Position numbers and translations under genes: made by a program | In this document: positions 1-7,876 of the stretch, piece by piece | How positions within the stretch are numbered: position 1 is the stretch's first letter | How the letters are laid out: every line of letters starts with the position of its first letter | Source of the DNA: Erythrobacter aureus | GTDB lineage: Bacteria > Pseudomonadota > Alphaproteobacteria > Sphingomonadales > Sphingomonadaceae | Length of the DNA: 64,000 nucleotides | NCBI RefSeq assembly: GCF_003355455.1 | Contig: NZ_CP031357.1 | Coordinates: forward strand, 1,962,501-2,026,500 | Direction: 5' to 3' | The notes under the pieces: generated by a model | What the model was told of the DNA's origin: nothing | What the model saw: the letters and a program-made list of their open reading frames with translations, nothing else | Databases searched by the model: none

Positions 1-175
1 CATCCCTCATCGTTGTCGGATGCGCCACGTACACCCTCGTTCGCGGCAGCGGATCCATTGACCCCCTGAACCTGGCGCTCTGCGACGCCGCTGCTCCGGT
101 GGGCAGGCCTCACTTGCCTGCGAGGCCGTTTGTTCCTCAAAAAAGGCCTTCATCAAACAGTCATCTACCGATGTT

Positions 176-206
176 CCCAATTTTGGGTCGACTTTGTGGT
201 TATAAT
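176..206 (+). promoter_or_regulatory. Putative promoter region of hisI
   Basis: A perfect -10 hexamer TATAAT lies at 201-206, about 43 bases before the chosen hisI start. The short inverted repeat CCCAA-TT-TTGGG at about 176-187 sits where a -35 element or operator would be, but no good -35 hexamer is visible. The assignment rests on the -10 and its position only. The first ~170 bases of the window hold no gene I can support. Confidence 0.35.
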
Positions 207-248
207 GCAACAAACCCCTTGTTCGGGAACACATCGAAAGGCGCCTTG

Positions 249-620
249 GTGAGCGAAGCGACCGAACGTGAAGCGGGCAGAACCTTTATGCCCAAATTCG
301 ACGAGAAGGGGCTGTTGAGCGCGGTCGTCGTCCATCATGAAACGCGCGAGGTGTTGATGGTCGCTTTCATGGATGCCGAGGCTCTGGAGGCCACGCAAGC
401 AACGGGCTTCGCGCATTTCCATTCTCGTTCGCGCGGTAGGCTGTGGAAGAAGGGCGAGACATCCGGAGATGTTCTCGAAGTGCGCGAAATCCTGGTCGAT
501 TGCGATCAGGACGCGCTTGTCATGGCGTGCGAGCCGGCAGGCCCGACTTGCCACACCGGAGCGCGCAGTTGTTTCTATCGGCGTCTCGACAAGGGTGTTC
601 TCGAACCCGTCAAGACTTGA
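249..620 (+). CDS. hisI: Phosphoribosyl-AMP cyclohydrolase HisI
   Basis: HisI opens the purine ring of phosphoribosyl-AMP in histidine biosynthesis and acts as a cytosolic metal-dependent enzyme. The 123-residue protein carries the family signatures: FDEKGL near the start, SRSRGRLWKKGETSG, the metal-binding DCDQDA, and the C-terminal CHTG..SCFYRR cysteines. I chose GTG at 249 because GAAAGG lies 7-8 bases upstream and the family has about ten residues before FDEKGL; ATG at 288 would leave only three. The frame is open upstream to the window edge, but that stretch shows no recognisable domain. It is a stand-alone HisI with no HisE domain and no other his gene nearby. Confidence 0.93.
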   Translation: MSEATEREAGRTFMPKFDEKGLLSAVVVHHETREVLMVAFMDAEALEATQATGFAHFHSRSRGRLWKKGETSGDVLEVREILVDCDQDALVMACEPAGPTCHTGARSCFYRRLDKGVLEPVKT

Positions 621-637
621 CGCTTACGTAAACGTGC
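617..637 (+). promoter_or_regulatory. Putative MerR-family operator overlapping the merR promoter
   Basis: The quasi-palindrome ACGCTTACGTAAACGT (620-635) is centred on TTACGTAA and overlaps a TTGACG -35-like hexamer at 617-622. It starts in the hisI stop codon and ends about 15 bases before merR. Position and symmetry suggest autoregulation by the MerR protein. TTACGTAAAC-type palindromes are known for LiuR-like MerR regulators of acyl-CoA catabolism; assignment to this protein is inference. Thirteen bases recur exactly before moxR (minus strand, 15364-15376). Confidence 0.5.
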
Positions 638-652
638 GATTATGGAAGGGGC

Positions 653-1111
653 ATGACACAGCCGCTTCCCAAGGATGTTCCTTCCGAAACGGGCGACCGG
701 CGTCATGCCGGTGCCCATATCGAACGGCCGGACGAACTCGGTCGCGAGCAATATTCGATCTCGGACCTTACCAGCGAATTCGACTGCACGGCACGAGCCT
801 TGCGCTTTTACGAAGACGAGGGCCTGATCGCGCCGTCGCGGGTCGGCCTGACGCGTATCTATTCCAAACGCGACCGCGCACGGCTTGCATGGATTATGCG
901 CGCCAAGAATGTCGGTTTTTCGTTGACCGAGATTCGCGAGATGATCGATCTTTACGATCTCGGCGATGGTCGCGTGGAGCAGCGTCGCGTCACGATTGAA
1001 AAGTGCAAGGCGCATGTCGCCAAGCTCAAGGAACAGCGGGACGATATCGACAGTTCGATCAGTGAACTCACCGAGTTCATCGAACACATCGAAACTCTCG
1101 ATTTCGACTGA
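653..1111 (+). CDS. MerR family transcriptional regulator (acyl-CoA catabolism type)
   Basis: A 152-residue cytosolic DNA-binding regulator. After a ~30-residue polar N-terminal extension comes a MerR winged helix-turn-helix (about 34-102: YSISDLTSEF, ARALRFYEDEGLIAPSR, RIYSKRDRARL), then a dimerisation coiled coil (about 105-148) rich in K, E and D. No metal-binding cysteine cluster is present, so it is not a metal or redox sensor of the CueR/SoxR kind. GAAGGGG lies 5 bases before the ATG. The gene ends 54 bases before an acyl-CoA dehydrogenase on the same strand. This pairing is typical of regulators that respond to acyl-CoA compounds, which is my inference for its role. Confidence 0.85.
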   Translation: MTQPLPKDVPSETGDRRHAGAHIERPDELGREQYSISDLTSEFDCTARALRFYEDEGLIAPSRVGLTRIYSKRDRARLAWIMRAKNVGFSLTEIREMIDLYDLGDGRVEQRRVTIEKCKAHVAKLKEQRDDIDSSISELTEFIEHIETLDFD

Positions 1112-1165
1112 TCCCGCCTGCAAGATTTTCACCTAGACTCCCCAAAAAAATCCAAGGACACGCCG

Positions 1166-2971
1166 ATGCCCATCTATTCAGCGCCCACCCGCGATACCCG
1201 CTTCGTCGTCAACGAACTGCTCGATCTCGCCGGCTATGGAAATCTGCCGGGTTTCGAGATGGTCAGCCCCGATGTGACCGACGCGGTCCTGAATGAAGGC
1301 GGCAAGTTCTGCGCGGAGGTTCTTGCTCCGCTCAATCAGTCGGGCGATCAGGAGGGATGCGTCCGGCATGACGATGGGTCGGTCACCACCCCAAAAGGCT
1401 TCAAGGAAGCATTCGACAAGTTTCGCGAGGCGGGCTGGGGAACACTGTCGCAGCCGGAAGAATTCGGCGGGCAGGGCATGCCGCACGTGCTGGGTTTCGT
1501 GCTGGAAGAATTCATTTCCAGCGCCAACCAGGCTTTCGGCATGTATCCGGGCCTTACGAACGGCGCGGTCTCGGCCCTCATCGCCAAGGGATCGCAGGAG
1601 CAGAAGGATAAATACCTCCCGAAGATGATCTCCAATGAATGGACCGGCACCATGAATCTGACCGAGCCGCATTGCGGCACGGATCTGGGTATGATCCGGA
1701 CCAAGGCCGAACCGCAGAGCGACGGCAGCTATTCGATAACCGGCACCAAGATCTTCATCTCGGCCGGCGAGCACGACATGAGTGAGAATATCATCCACCT
1801 CGTGCTGGCCAAGACACCCGGCGCGCCCGATAGCACCAAGGGCATCTCGCTCTTCGTCGTGCCGAAATTCCTCGTCAACGAAGATGGTTCGGTGGGCGAG
1901 CGCAACGGCGTGATATGCGGCTCGATCGAACACAAGATGGGCATCCACGCGAATTCGACCTGCGTGCTAAACTATGACGGGGCGAAAGGCTGGATGGTCG
2001 GCGAGGAGAATAAGGGGCTCGCCGCGATGTTCATTATGATGAATGCCGCGCGCCTCGGCGTCGGGATCCAGGGGCTGAGCCAGGCGGAAGTTGCGTACCA
2101 GAACGCGGTTGCCTATGCGCTCGACCGCCGCCAGGGCCGCGCCCTGACCGGCCCGGCCGAACCCGAAGCGCAGGCCGATCCCATCTTCGTCCACCCGGAC
2201 GTGCGCCGTATGCTGATGGATGCGAAGGCCTTCACCGAAGGAATGCGTGCCCTGTGCCTGTGGGGCGCGTTGCAGGTCGACCTCACGCATAAGGCGCAAA
2301 CCGAAGAGGAGCGCGCCGAAGCCGACCAGATGATCGGTCTGCTGACTCCGGTCATCAAGGGGTACGGCACCGACAAGGGCTACGAGGTAGCGACCAATAT
2401 GCAGCAGGTCTTCGGCGGCCACGGCTACATTGAGGAATGGGGCATGAGCCAGTTCGTTCGCGACGCGCGCATCGCCCAGATCTACGAAGGCACCAATGGT
2501 GTGCAGGCTATGGACCTGTGCGGCCGCAAGCTCGCCAGCAAAGGTGGCGCAGCGATCCAGGCCTTCTTCAAGACGGTCGGTGACGAAATCGCGGCTGCCA
2601 AGGGTGACGAGAATCTCGGCGCGATGGCCGAGCAACTCGAAAAGGCGCTCGGACAGCAGCAGGCGGCGACGATGTGGTTCATGAACAATGCGATGCAGAA
2701 CCCCAACCACCTCGGTGCAGGCGCGCATCACTACATGCATATCATGGGCATCGTAACTCTGGGCTGGATGTGGCTCCGTATGGCCAAGGTCGCGCAGGCC
2801 GCTTTGGCGGACGGCACCGAGGACAAGGCGTTCTACGAAGCCAAGCTCGCCACCGCGCGCTATTACATGGATCGCTTCCTGCCCGATGTCGGCGCGCTGC
2901 GCCGCAAGCTCGAGAGCGGTGCTGACAGCATGATGGCGTTGGGTGAAGACGCGTTCGCCACGGCTGCGTAG
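1166..2971 (+). CDS. Acyl-CoA dehydrogenase, long form with C-terminal domain (DmdC/FadE-like)
   Basis: A flavoprotein that introduces a trans-2 double bond into acyl-CoA and passes electrons to ETF. At 601 residues it belongs to the long acyl-CoA dehydrogenases with an extra N-terminal segment and a C-terminal extension (about 470-600). That subgroup includes 3-methylmercaptopropionyl-CoA dehydrogenase DmdC and many uncharacterised FadE proteins. The flavin-side motif MNLTEPHCGTDLG and the YEGTNGVQAMDL motif are visible; Glu441 in YEGT is the expected catalytic base. AAGGA lies 8-10 bases before the ATG. It is probably controlled by the upstream MerR gene. The substrate cannot be told from sequence alone; DmdC activity is possible but not shown. 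Confidence 0.9.
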   Translation: MPIYSAPTRDTRFVVNELLDLAGYGNLPGFEMVSPDVTDAVLNEGGKFCAEVLAPLNQSGDQEGCVRHDDGSVTTPKGFKEAFDKFREAGWGTLSQPEEFGGQGMPHVLGFVLEEFISSANQAFGMYPGLTNGAVSALIAKGSQEQKDKYLPKMISNEWTGTMNLTEPHCGTDLGMIRTKAEPQSDGSYSITGTKIFISAGEHDMSENIIHLVLAKTPGAPDSTKGISLFVVPKFLVNEDGSVGERNGVICGSIEHKMGIHANSTCVLNYDGAKGWMVGEENKGLAAMFIMMNAARLGVGIQGLSQAEVAYQNAVAYALDRRQGRALTGPAEPEAQADPIFVHPDVRRMLMDAKAFTEGMRALCLWGALQVDLTHKAQTEEERAEADQMIGLLTPVIKGYGTDKGYEVATNMQQVFGGHGYIEEWGMSQFVRDARIAQIYEGTNGVQAMDLCGRKLASKGGAAIQAFFKTVGDEIAAAKGDENLGAMAEQLEKALGQQQAATMWFMNNAMQNPNHLGAGAHHYMHIMGIVTLGWMWLRMAKVAQAALADGTEDKAFYEAKLATARYYMDRFLPDVGALRRKLESGADSMMALGEDAFATAA

Positions 2972-2998
2972 TCTTTCGTCGGCTTCAATATCGGATCG

Positions 2999-3025
2999 GC
3001 CCGGGCGGAGACGTCCGGGCTTTTT
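2999..3025 (+). terminator. Rho-independent terminator after the acyl-CoA dehydrogenase gene
   Basis: A GCCCGG...CCGGGC stem (2999-3004 with 3015-3020) is followed directly by TTTTT. It begins 28 bases after the stop codon of the acyl-CoA dehydrogenase gene and is a clear intrinsic terminator on the plus strand. Confidence 0.85.
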
Positions 3026-3307
3026 CGTTTCCGTCCAGGACCTCGCTGAAAAGGCTCCGCAGTTTGCGCATAGAGGCGAAGGCCTCATCGAAGTTGGAGG
3101 GAGCTTATGCTCGGTGGTAATTACTGGTCAGGACGGCAAAGCCCGCCTCGGCGAGTTGCCGAGCTCTCGCCTCGACCCCAGGGTCGAATTCATGAACATC
3201 GGATAGACCGCCACTGCCGCACGGGGCACTCTATCCGACGACGGGTGCGCGTGAAGGGCGGTCGGTTCGACCACTCCACCGCTTAAACCGGGCCTTCGCG
3301 AATTACG
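3026..3307. other. Intergenic stretch with no convincing gene
   Basis: This interval separates the convergent acyl-CoA dehydrogenase and cysK genes. It holds an inverted repeat TCGGATAGA/TCTATCCGA (about 3199-3207 and 3230-3238). There is a very basic 59-codon frame on the plus strand (3107-3286, ATG with GGAGGGAG upstream) that matches nothing I know. On the minus strand an open frame (3105-3230) without a start reads HEFDPGVEARARQLAEAGFAVL, which looks like a piece of a real protein. The two overlap, so at most one is meaningful. I call neither a gene. Confidence 0.4.
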
Positions 3308-4224
3308 TCACTCCGGCAGGAAGTCCGGCACCGACAGATACCGCTCGCCGGTGTCGTAGTTGAAACCGAGCACGCGAGAACCGGCGGGTAGCTCGGTCAG
3401 TTTCTGCTTGATTGCGGCCAGCGTGGCACCGCTCGAAATGCCGACCAACAGGCCTTCCTTTACCGCGCATTGGCGGGCCATTTCCTTGGCCTCGGCGGCA
3501 TCGACGGGGATTGCCCCTTCGATCGCGTCGGTATGGAGATTGCCGGGAATGAAGCCCGCGCCGATGCCCTGGATCGGGTGCGGGCCGGGCTGGCCGCCGC
3601 TGATGACCGGCGAGAGTTCCGGCTCGACGCCCCAGGCCTTCATGTTCGGCCAGCTTTCTTTCAACACTTCCGCACAGCCGGTCAGATGGCCGCCTGTACC
3701 GACGCCGGTGATCAGCGCGTCGATCGGCGTGTCGGCGAAGTCGTCTAGGATTTCCTTTGCAGTGGTCCGGGCGTGCACCTTCCAGTTGCTTTCATTGTCG
3801 AACTGACTGGGCATCCAGGCGCCTTCGGTCTTTTCGACGAGTTCCTGCGCGCGCTCGATCGCACCTTTCATGCCCTTTTCCTTGGGGGTCAGGTCGAAGG
3901 TCGCCCCGTAGGCCAGCATCAGGCGGCGGCGTTCCACGCTCATGCTTTCGGGCATGACCAGCACGAGCTTGTAGCCCTTGACCGCCGCGGTCATGGCGAG
4001 GCCAATGCCGGTATTGCCGCTGGTCGGCTCGATAATCGTGCCGCCTTCCCTGAGCTTGCCCGCCTGCTCGGCATCTTCGATCATGGCGAGGCCGATCCGG
4101 TCCTTGATGGAACCGCCCGGATTGGCGCGCTCGTTCTTCACCCAGACCTCGTGGTCAGGAAACAACCGCGACAGACGAATGTGGGGGTGTCGCCAATGGT
4201 GGCGAGGACGGAGTCGGCTTTCAT
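3308..4224 (-). CDS. cysK: Cysteine synthase A (O-acetylserine sulfhydrylase), apparent -1 frameshift near the start
   Basis: CysK replaces the acetyl group of O-acetylserine with sulfide to make cysteine, using PLP. The PLP lysine lies in NPGGSIKDR, the substrate loop is TSGNTG, and the phosphate-binding GTGGH and C-terminal SSGA are present. The natural start is ATG at 4224-4222 (MKADSVLATIGDTP), with AAGGAG upstream overlapping the end of the MFS gene. After GDTP the frame is lost at a run of five G (plus strand 4183-4187). One extra G would restore HIRLSRLFPDHEVWVK and a normal 305-residue enzyme. As written, only an uninitiated frame from about 4165 remains. A sequencing deletion is likeliest, because the remaining 285 residues are fully conserved. 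Confidence 0.9.
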
Positions 4225-4237
4225 GGCATCTGCTCCT

Positions 4238-5530
4238 TCAATTTCTCTTCGGGGGAGTGTCTAGCAATTCTTCTGGTGGGTCAAAGGTTCGCGTCGTGCG
4301 CAGAACCGGAAAAATGCGCGCCCAAATCGCAACGGTAACGATCGCTCCCGCGCCGCCGCCGACGACCGCCAGCACGGGGCCGACCAGGAAAGCGAGGCTG
4401 CCGGAAAAGAAATCGCCGAATTCGTTGGAGGCGCTGATCGTGAGCAGGCTGACGGAAGACACGCGGCCGCGCTTGTCATCGGGCGTGTGTAGCTGGATCA
4501 GCGATTGCCGGATATAGACGCTGAACATGTCCGCCGCCCCCACGATGAACAGCATGGCGAGGCTGAGCGGCATCAAGGTCGAAAGGCCGAAGACCACGGT
4601 GGCCAGTCCGAATATGGCAACAGCCCAGAGCATCTTCGGGCCGACATTGGTCTTGAGGGGACGGAAGCTGAACCACAATGCGGTGAGCGCGGCGCCAACG
4701 GCGGGCGCCATGGCGAGCTGGGCCAGGCCTGTCTCGCCGACCTCCAGAATGTCGCGCGCATAGACAGGGAACAGCGCGGTCGCCCCGGCAAGGAAAACGG
4801 CGAAGAGATCGAGCGTGATCGCACCCAGCACCATTTTGTTGCGCACGACATAGCGCAGCCCCTCTACCATCTGATGGATCGGGCGTTTGTTGGCTTCCCT
4901 CGGCGGCTGCTGGACTTTGCCGATAAAGGTCAGTGCAATCAGCGATAACACGAAGAGAACGCAGGCAGTCAGATAGGGAAGGGCGGGCAAGATCGCATAG
5001 GTGTATCCGCCGATCGCGGGGCCGACGATCATCCCGACTTGCCAGGCGATGCTGGACAGCGCGATCGCATTGGGCAGGATGGCTTTGGGCACGAGATTGG
5101 GCGCGAGAGCGGAGAGTGCCGGTCCGTTGAAGGCCCGGACTATACCCAGCACGATGGCAACCCCGAACAGGGCGAAAAGAGTGAGATTTCCGCTCCAGGT
5201 CAGCCAGGCAAGCGCTGCTGCGCATCCCAATTGCGCCAGCACTGTAAGTCGGGCGATATTGCGGCGGTCGAAATGGTCCGCGGCCCAGCCCGAAAATGGT
5301 GTGAGCAGGAACAGCGGCACGAATTGCAGCAGGCCAATGAGCGCGAGCTGGCCAGAGGCTTCGGCAACGCTCATCCCCCCATCGCGAGCGATATTGTACG
5401 TCTGCCATCCGATGATCAGCATCATCGCGTATTGCGCCAGAGTCATCGACAGGCGGCTGACCCAGTACGCTCTGAAATTGGCGATCCGCAGGGGCGATCG
5501 ATCGGGGGTGGGGGTGGCGGTTTCGGTCAC
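4238..5530 (-). CDS. MFS transporter, EntS/transmembrane secretion effector type
   Basis: A 430-residue inner-membrane protein with about 12 hydrophobic segments. The order and motifs (RIANFRAYWVSRLSMTLAQYAM at the start, FSGWAADHFDRRNIARLTVLAQ as the loop 2-3 motif) fit the EntS-like branch of the major facilitator superfamily, which usually exports siderophores or drugs by proton antiport. The start is a GTG at 5530; the only nearby ATG is out of frame. No strong ribosome-binding site is visible, and a hairpin lies just upstream. The stop is 13 bases before cysK, so the two are probably co-transcribed. The substrate is unknown; a link to cysteine or sulfur compounds is speculative. Confidence 0.85.
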   Translation of the reverse strand: MTETATPTPDRSPLRIANFRAYWVSRLSMTLAQYAMMLIIGWQTYNIARDGGMSVAEASGQLALIGLLQFVPLFLLTPFSGWAADHFDRRNIARLTVLAQLGCAAALAWLTWSGNLTLFALFGVAIVLGIVRAFNGPALSALAPNLVPKAILPNAIALSSIAWQVGMIVGPAIGGYTYAILPALPYLTACVLFVLSLIALTFIGKVQQPPREANKRPIHQMVEGLRYVVRNKMVLGAITLDLFAVFLAGATALFPVYARDILEVGETGLAQLAMAPAVGAALTALWFSFRPLKTNVGPKMLWAVAIFGLATVVFGLSTLMPLSLAMLFIVGAADMFSVYIRQSLIQLHTPDDKRGRVSSVSLLTISASNEFGDFFSGSLAFLVGPVLAVVGGGAGAIVTVAIWARIFPVLRTTRTFDPPEELLDTPPKRN

Positions 5531-5544
5531 GCCGGACGCATGAC

Positions 5545-5574
5545 AGGCCCGCCTTCACTTGTGAAGACGGGCCT
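5545..5574 (-). promoter_or_regulatory. Strong hairpin between the PilZ gene and the MFS gene
   Basis: A 14-base stem with one G-U pair and a two-base loop: AGGCCCGCCTTCAC (5545-5558) pairs with GTGAAGACGGGCCT (5561-5574). It ends 14 bases before the MFS start codon. No T tract follows on either strand, so it is not a classical terminator. It could limit read-through from the PilZ gene or affect initiation of the MFS gene. Confidence 0.5.
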
Positions 5575-5604
5575 GCTTGTCGTTCTAGTAGAAGGCGTTG
5601 CGGA

Positions 5605-5943
5605 TCAGCGCAGCTTACGCAGGCGCGGATTGGGCTGCAGCGTGTCGATCATCGCCAGAAAATCGTCGACCCGAATGATGCGTTCGAACTGAAAGCCCGC
5701 CCGATTGTCGCGGGTCCAGATGCAATAGGCTTCGATGCGGCCGATCACCGGCAGGCGCACGATCACTCGTTCACCGCGCTCGATACCTTCCGCATTGTCG
5801 ATCATGAAGCCGTTGGCGGAAATATTGGCGATATGAAGGCGCACATCGCCCTTGCCGAAATGTTCGGCGATGACCGGGTAATCGACCGGGTGACGCGTCA
5901 TGCGCCGTTGGTCGGTAACGCTCAGTTGTGCTCCGGCACTCAT
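5605..5943 (-). CDS. PilZ domain protein, probable cyclic di-GMP receptor
   Basis: A 112-residue soluble protein that is a single PilZ domain. Both ligand motifs are present: the RRxxR-type RRMTR at residues 13-17, and N-I-S-A-N-G at 40-45 matching (D/N)xSxxG. PilZ domains bind cyclic di-GMP and often control motility, exopolysaccharide or cell-cycle steps. I start at ATG 5943 because AGAGGGG stands about 8 bases upstream; a longer frame to 6003 adds residues with no family match. It is encoded on the minus strand between tyrS and the MFS gene. Its target is not evident from the neighbours. Confidence 0.85.
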   Translation of the reverse strand: MSAGAQLSVTDQRRMTRHPVDYPVIAEHFGKGDVRLHIANISANGFMIDNAEGIERGERVIVRLPVIGRIEAYCIWTRDNRAGFQFERIIRVDDFLAMIDTLQPNPRLRKLR

Positions 5944-6056
5944 GCGGGCGGCCCCTCTGCGATGAAACGATTGCCCGACTTTATGGGCGTAAAAGGCTGC
6001 CAATTGGTAAACCGGTCCAGCGGTTCATCCCTCACGGAGGAACGGTTCACCGACAA

Positions 6057-7286
6057 TTAGCGGCGAATAATCGCGTGCTTCTTTTTACCCAGGCTGAGCT
6101 TGGATTCAGTGCCTTCATCGATCGCAACCAGAAAGCCCGGATCGGTCACCGGTTTTCCATCCAGTTTAACCGCGCCTTCGGCCAGCTTCCGCTTGGCCTC
6201 CCCGTTCGAGGCGGTGAAGCCAAGCGCAGTAAGCACCGCGCCGATCCGCATACCGTCATCGCCCACGTCGAGCGATGGAAGGTCGGCCCCGGCGCCGCCT
6301 CCGGCGAAAGTTTCGGCAGCGGTGCTCGCGGCCAGGACGGCGGCGTCCTCGCCGCGCACCAGCTTGGTTACCTCATTGGCGAGAACCGTTTTCGCTTCGT
6401 TGATCTGCGCACCCCCGAGCGATTCGAGACGCGCGATCTCTTCGAGCGGGAGATCGGTGAACAGGCGCAGGAAACGACCCACGTCGCGATCGTCGACATT
6501 GCGCCAGTACTGCCAGAAATCGTAGCTCGGCAACTGCGCTTCGTTCAGCCACACGGCCCCGGCGGCGGTCTTGCCCATCTTGGCGCCGTCGGCGGTGGTC
6601 AGAAGCGGGGTGGTCAACCCGAACAGCTCAGCGCCGTCCATCCGGCGGCCGAGTTCCATCCCGTTGACGATATTGCCCCACTGATCGCTGCCGCCCATTT
6701 GCAGACGTACGCCCATTTCCTGCGACAGGTACCGGAAATCGTAGCCTTGCAGGATCATGTAGTTGAATTCGAGAAAGGTCATCGGCTGTTCGCGTTCGAG
6801 CCGCAGGCGCACCGAATCGAACGTCAGCATACGATTGATCGTGAAATGCGTGCCGACCTTCTGCAGCATCTCGATATAGCCCAGCTTGCTGAGCCAATCC
6901 TGGTTATCGACCATGACCGCATCGGTCGGTCCGTCACCGAATTTCAGCAGCCTCTCGAAGACTGTGCGAATACCGGCGATATTGGCCGCGATCGCCTCGT
7001 CGGTCAGCATCTTGCGGCTTTCGTCGCGGCCCGTGGGGTCACCGATCCGCGTCGTCCCTCCGCCCATCAGAACGATGGGTTTGTGACCGGTCTGCTGCAA
7101 CCGGCGCAGCATCATGATCTGGACCAGGCTGCCGATATGGAGCGAGGGCGCGGTCGCATCGAACCCGATATAGCCGGGCACGATCTTCTTTGAGGCAAGC
7201 GCATCGAGGCCTTCCGGATCGGTAATCTGGTGGATATAGCCACGCTCTTCGAGCAGGCGCAGGAGGTCGGACTGGTAGGTGCTCAT
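6057..7286 (-). CDS. tyrS: Tyrosyl-tRNA synthetase
   Basis: Charges tRNA-Tyr with tyrosine. The 409-residue protein shows the class I signature HIGS (residues 50-53), the tyrosine pocket (GYDFRYLSQ, GGSDQWGN around 181-205), the KMSKS-type loop KMGKT (236-240) and a C-terminal S4 RNA-binding domain from about 345, including KLDGKPV. Length is normal for the bacterial TyrS family. The start is ATG at 7286. It is transcribed away from the DOMON-like gene, whose start is 32 bases off, so the two share a very short divergent region. Confidence 0.97.
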   Translation of the reverse strand: MSTYQSDLLRLLEERGYIHQITDPEGLDALASKKIVPGYIGFDATAPSLHIGSLVQIMMLRRLQQTGHKPIVLMGGGTTRIGDPTGRDESRKMLTDEAIAANIAGIRTVFERLLKFGDGPTDAVMVDNQDWLSKLGYIEMLQKVGTHFTINRMLTFDSVRLRLEREQPMTFLEFNYMILQGYDFRYLSQEMGVRLQMGGSDQWGNIVNGMELGRRMDGAELFGLTTPLLTTADGAKMGKTAAGAVWLNEAQLPSYDFWQYWRNVDDRDVGRFLRLFTDLPLEEIARLESLGGAQINEAKTVLANEVTKLVRGEDAAVLAASTAAETFAGGGAGADLPSLDVGDDGMRIGAVLTALGFTASNGEAKRKLAEGAVKLDGKPVTDPGFLVAIDEGTESKLSLGKKKHAIIRR

Positions 7287-7318
7287 GATGGACGGGCCGC
7301 TAGCATGGAGAACCGGGG

Positions 7319-7876
7319 TTGAGTAGTGTCTTGGGAAAGCGAGGCCTCGTGGCCCACCCTGACAGCGATGGAGGAGAGTTCTCCCTCGCCACCAAGCTAA
7401 CGCGCTTCGGGGTCGATGTGCTCAAGTGCGAATTCATACTGCTTGGTCCGCTGGACCAGCTTGTCTTGCCGGATATCGATCTGCCGCAGCGGGAAGACGA
7501 GCTCTGGAAGACCACCTGCTTCGAACTGTTCCTGAAGTACCCGGAGAGCACCGCCTACCGGGAGTGGAACTTCGCGCCCACCGGCAAATACGCAAGCTAT
7601 TGGTTCGAGGATTATCGTTCGGGCATGATGCCGATGCTCTACGATAGGATGGATATATGGCCCGAGCGGACCGGCAACGTCCGTTACCGCCTGAACGCCT
7701 ATATCCAGTGCAGCGACATTCCGACGCTGCTGGAAGGGCAGGTGGGCCTCTCGACGATCCTCGAGCATCGCGACGGCAGCAAGAGCTATTGGGCGGTGTC
7801 ACACCCCGAGGGGAAGCCCGATTTTCATCATAGCGATTGCTTTGGCACCAATCTCGGGGCACCGAGCCGAGCATGA
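7319..7876 (+). CDS. DOMON-like domain protein
   Basis: A 185-residue protein matching the DOMON-like (type 9) family of Sphingomonadales and relatives. Landmarks are AHPDS at the start, DELWKTTCFELFL in the middle, and REWNFAPTGKYASYWFEDYR, typical of this beta-sandwich fold. No signal peptide or heme-ligand pattern is evident, so ligand and location are unknown. The start is uncertain: TTG at 7319 has GGAG at the right distance, while GTG at 7349 would begin just before AHPD. Its TGA overlaps the ATG of the NamZ-like gene, so translation of the two is probably coupled and they may act in one process. Confidence 0.8.
   Translation: MSSVLGKRGLVAHPDSDGGEFSLATKLTRFGVDVLKCEFILLGPLDQLVLPDIDLPQREDELWKTTCFELFLKYPESTAYREWNFAPTGKYASYWFEDYRSGMMPMLYDRMDIWPERTGNVRYRLNAYIQCSDIPTLLEGQVGLSTILEHRDGSKSYWAVSHPEGKPDFHHSDCFGTNLGAPSRA

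Noticed and set aside
7..234. 75-codon minus-strand frame at the window edge
   Set aside because: Basic, low-complexity translation without a ribosome-binding site.
1..248. In-frame open region upstream of hisI that could be a fusion or longer hisI
   Set aside because: The translated stretch shows no domain, a TATAAT hexamer and a ribosome-binding site lie inside it, and HisI has normal length from GTG 249.
3107..3286. 59-codon plus-strand frame with a good ribosome-binding site
   Set aside because: Strongly arginine-rich translation typical of a random GC-rich frame; overlaps a more protein-like frame on the other strand. Not called as a gene.
5928..7193. Open frame of 421 codons opposite tyrS
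   Set aside because: Shadow of tyrS, low complexity with no motif.
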